From positions 1 to 23,817 of the forward strand of contig NZ_JOCQ01000125.1 in NCBI RefSeq assembly GCF_000720725.1: DNA of 23,817 nt, read 5' to 3'. The translations under genes and the position numbers were made by a program. Below, one piece after another: positions 21,709 through 23,817 of the stretch (position 1 is its first letter; each line of letters opens with the position of its first letter). A model generated the notes under the pieces. It searched no databases. It was given only the letters and a program-made list of their open reading frames with translations, and had not been told where the DNA came from. Source of the DNA: Streptomyces rimosus subsp. rimosus. GTDB taxonomy: Bacteria; Actinomycetota; Actinomycetes; Streptomycetales; Streptomycetaceae.

Positions 21709-23051
21709 CAGGGTCGTACGGCGTCGAACTGCCGCACCACCAGGGGCAGTGCCGCGCGCACCGTCCCGTTGTGATCGAGGTCCCCGACATCCGTGAGCCG
21801 GTTCACGGCCCCGTTGGCGGTCAACTGGCGCTGACAGTGACGGGCGTTCTCGAAGTCCACGTCCTTGTCACCCGTGGCGTGGTACAGGTGCACCGGCACG
21901 TCCGGGTGCCAGTCACAGGTGGTGTCCAGCGCATTCAGCCGCTGCGCCAGCTTCCCCGTGGGGTTGCGGACCCTGTCGAGGAATTCCCGGGTGAACAGGT
22001 CCTTCGAGGACGCCGGCAGAGCGGCGGCTATCTCGGACGCCTTGTGGTCCCCGTCGAAGAGAGTTTCCACCGTCTTGTCGTACGGGGCGCGGAACGCCTG
22101 CCCCGGCGTGTCGTACAGGCCGTACAGCCGATTCCACGCGGTCGCGAAGTACGCCAGGTAGAGCGACGACCGGACCACCTTGTCGTTCGCCGCGGCGGCC
22201 TCGAAGGCGCTCAGGTCGAAGGGGCCGGCGACCGGGGCGAGCGCGCCGAGTCGGAAGTACGGGTCGGCGCCCTGCTGAAGGGCCCGCCCGACCATCATGG
22301 TGGCGGGCCCGCCCTGGGAGAAACCGCTGACCAGGACGTGTCTGCCGAGGATGCGGCGATCCTGCCGCGCAAACGCGCGGGCCGCACGCAGCGCGTCGAC
22401 CGAGGCGGTGACGGTCGCCCGCGGGTCTCCGTACGGATGGGTGCCGGGGCCCACGCCCAGGCCTAGGTAGTCCGGCGCGGACACGGCCCGGCCGGTGGAG
22501 GCGAAGAGCAGGGCCGCGGCCCGGTCGGTGGACGCGTCGTTCACCGAGGCCACGTCGCCCCGGTACACGGTCGTACCGTGCAGCCAGGACACGACCTGGA
22601 GATCACGCTTGCCGTTCCGGGGCATGACGACCAGCTGGCTGGCCGTGGTGGGCCGCCCATCGGCGCCGCGGGTGCGGTAGACGATGCGATGGGCCCGTAC
22701 GCCGTAGCGGACCTGGTCCGCGTCGATGCCTGCCTTCTCCAGCCGGGCCACGACCTCTTTCGCGTCAAGATCGGCGACGAGGGTGACGGAAACAACCGAA
22801 CCGGCACCCGAGCGCCGCTCGGCCGTGGCCGGGGAAGGGCGGGAAGCGGCGGACCAGGCATCGGCCCCGGCCGCCCCTGCCGTCGTGGCTGCTGTCCTCG
22901 GAGCCGTAGCTGTAGCCGTAGCCGTTGCTGTAGCCGTAGCTGCTGCCACGGCCGGAGCCGTGACCGTGGCCAGTACGACCGCGGCACAGCCCAACGCGAG
23001 GGCAGCGCCGCCCGGTGAGGTGGACCGCCCACGGAATCGATTGAAGATCAT
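21708..23051 (-). CDS. Secreted lipase-type alpha/beta hydrolase
   Basis: 447 residues. The N-terminus has basic residues (FNRFRGR), a hydrophobic stretch (about 15-32) and AVAA, a likely signal peptidase site near residue 38. A threonine-alanine run (ATATATATATA, about 37-50) and a ~40-residue linker lead to the catalytic domain. The nucleophile elbow is GFSQG (Ser245). A likely acid is Asp in HATGDKDVDF and the His in DLDHNGTV. WLHGTTVYRGDV resembles the oxyanion loop. Two late cysteines (TTCDWHP, RHCQRQL) could form a disulfide. The overall pattern suits the secretory lipase family; substrate unknown. The ATG at 23051 is preferred; an in-frame GTG at 23072 adds seven residues, and neither has a strong ribosome site. 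Confidence 0.88.
   Translation of the reverse strand: MIFNRFRGRSTSPGGAALALGCAAVVLATVTAPAVAAATATATATATATAPRTAATTAGAAGADAWSAASRPSPATAERRSGAGSVVSVTLVADLDAKEVVARLEKAGIDADQVRYGVRAHRIVYRTRGADGRPTTASQLVVMPRNGKRDLQVVSWLHGTTVYRGDVASVNDASTDRAAALLFASTGRAVSAPDYLGLGVGPGTHPYGDPRATVTASVDALRAARAFARQDRRILGRHVLVSGFSQGGPATMMVGRALQQGADPYFRLGALAPVAGPFDLSAFEAAAANDKVVRSSLYLAYFATAWNRLYGLYDTPGQAFRAPYDKTVETLFDGDHKASEIAAALPASSKDLFTREFLDRVRNPTGKLAQRLNALDTTCDWHPDVPVHLYHATGDKDVDFENARHCQRQLTANGAVNRLTDVGDLDHNGTVRAALPLVVRQFDAVRP
22902..22951 (-). repeat. 6-bp repeat encoding a Thr-Ala run
   Basis: GTAGCC/GTAGCT/GTTGCT hexamers repeat about eight times on plus, encoding alternating Ala and Thr on minus just after the signal peptide. 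Alternative third bases are mixed, so the repeat is partly decayed. Such runs change length easily. Confidence 0.75.
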
Positions 23052-23157
23052 GGCCTGAACTCTGCCGTCCACGACAGACAGGGCACATTGCGGCCAACCT
23101 CCGTTCCGGCGGGGGGCTTTCCCCCGGGTGAGGCCCCGGGGGACGCCCCGGGCGGGG

Positions 23158-23285
23158 CCCGAGGCGGGCCCCGGACGAGGCCTCGGGCGGGGGCTTCCAC
23201 CGGGTGAGACCCGAGGCGGGGCCCCGGACGAGGCCTCAGGTGGGGCTCTCCCCCGGGTGGGGCCCGAGGGGCCAGGTGAGGGCCG
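23158..23285. repeat. About 52-bp tandem repeat, 2 to 2.5 copies
   Basis: CCCGAGGCGGG followed by CCCCGGACGAGGCCTC occurs from 23158 and again from 23210 (52-base period; one single-base insertion). Both copies continue to a CCGGGTG motif. A shortened third unit starts at 23263. Confidence 0.8.
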
Positions 23286-23310
23286 CCGGTGGAGCTTCCC
23301 CGGATGGCGC

Positions 23311-23650
23311 TTCCCTTGGTGGGGGCCTTCGTATTTCCTCGGTGCGGGCGGGCTGTCCTACTTTCCCCGGGTACGGCGGGCCCGCATCGTTAACCCCAGG
23401 TGCGGGCGACCGGATCGAGTTCCCAGGTGCGGGGACCGAATCACGTTCCCGAGCGCGGGGACCGAATCAAGTCTCCTGGTGCGGGGACCGAACCATGTTC
23501 CCGGGTGCGGGGGCCGAATCGTTCCCAGGCGCGGGCGGCTGCATCGCTTCCCCGGTACAGACGGCCGCTTCACTCCTCCGGGAGGCGGGAGCCCCATCGT
23601 TTCCCCGGGGCGCGGGGCACCCATTGCTACGTTCCCTCGGCCACCCAGCC
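23311..23650. repeat. Degenerate 26-bp tandem array, about ten to twelve units
   Basis: Units start with TTCC and continue roughly C-N-GGTGCGGGGACCGAAT. The best four begin at 23420, 23446, 23472 and 23498 (lengths 26, 26, 26, 24). Further units start at 23335, 23363, 23392, 23522, 23548, 23576, 23601 and 23632 (lengths 25-31). The central units are most alike and the edges most diverged, as in a minisatellite growing from its middle. There are no unique spacers and no cas genes. Confidence 0.88.
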
Positions 23651-23817
23651 GTCGCCAACCACCTCGCCGCCTGAAACGCGACGCGTTCGCCACCTGCCAC
23701 GGGCGGCCCGGCCTCCGCGCGGCCGCGTAGATGCGCGGCGCTTCGCGCTCGCAGGGCCAGACGCCCCGCCCCGTTCCGAGCGCTTCTCTCCCTTCCCCCC
23801 CGCCCGCCCTCCCCCAC

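Larger units (their letters stand above)
23052..23817. other. Gene-free, repeat-dense region at the window end
   Basis: No frame in these 766 bases resembles a protein; the available open frames are low-complexity readings of repeats whose unit lengths (26 and about 52) are not multiples of three. The hydrolase promoter should lie near 23060-23110, but no clear box pair was seen. The region then holds a ~52-bp repeat, a 26-bp array, about 100 bases of ordinary GC-rich DNA, and a pyrimidine tract (about 23770-23814) at the edge. Confidence 0.7.

Noticed and set aside
21589..21774. A 61-codon plus-strand gene of AVRPGA-type repeats
   Set aside because: It reads the 18-bp repeat and then runs antisense into the hydrolase gene; there is no family or good ribosome site.
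23311..23650. CRISPR array
   Set aside because: Units follow each other directly without unique spacers, are too degenerate, and there are no cas genes in the window.
23128..23730. A 200-codon plus-strand gene in the terminal region
   Set aside because: It passes through 52-bp and 26-bp repeats in changing phase and has no conserved pattern, start signal or plausible composition.
1..23817. tRNA, rRNA, insertion sequence, phage or defence genes
   Set aside because: I looked for tRNA T-loop signatures, transposase motifs and terminal inverted repeats, integrases, nucleases and restriction genes and saw none; a dedicated search was not possible.

Overview
This is high-GC (roughly 70% or more by eye) actinobacterial chromosome, almost certainly from a Streptomyces. 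Coding frames have strongly G/C-ending codons, many starts are GTG, and the gene order rshA, dapF, membrane gene, miaA, LigB-like gene, miaB, TAXI receptor, DEAD-box helicase, gluK/gluR, gluABCD matches, as I remember it, the S. coelicolor region around SCO5774-SCO5794. No rRNA or tRNA gene, insertion sequence, prophage or CRISPR array was seen. Layout, left to right. (1) 347-5444, minus strand, read miaA > small membrane protein > dapF > rshA: a tRNA isopentenyltransferase, diaminopimelate epimerase and a second RelA/SpoT-type (p)ppGpp protein whose hydrolase site looks intact but whose synthetase site is eroded. (2) 5629-6194, plus: two tiny genes, an acidic protein and an MT0933-family antitoxin-like protein with no toxin, closed by a 16-bp hairpin. 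(3) 6379-8664, minus: miaB and a LigB/class III dioxygenase-like protein lacking the usual metal-ligand motif. (4) 8742-9740, plus: a membrane-anchored TAXI-family solute-binding protein without a TRAP permease. (5) 9938-11757, minus: a cold-shock protein and a DEAD-box RNA helicase separated by a 38-bp perfect palindrome. (6) 11984-18125: the glutamate module. The two-component pair gluR-gluK runs minus and diverges from the ABC importer operon gluABCD on plus; a 15-bp perfect hairpin lies between the binding-protein gene gluB and the permease genes. (7) 18289-21570, plus: an FAD monooxygenase with a repeat-filled C-terminal tail, then a translationally coupled cysteine dioxygenase-rhodanese pair. 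(8) 21708-23051, minus: a secreted lipase-type alpha/beta hydrolase. (9) 23052-23817: gene-free DNA filled with degenerate tandem repeats, notably a 26-bp array of about ten to twelve units. How they work together: the glutamate module is one sensing-and-uptake unit; miaA and miaB act in sequence on A37 of tRNA; the cold-shock protein and helicase look like an RNA-remodelling pair; dioxygenase and rhodanese point to cysteine sulfur oxidation. The most unusual non-genic theme is short tandem repeats with different unit lengths (18, 23, 24, 26, about 52 and about 95 bp) placed repeatedly at gene 3' ends and in linkers. No defence island or biosynthetic gene cluster is evident.
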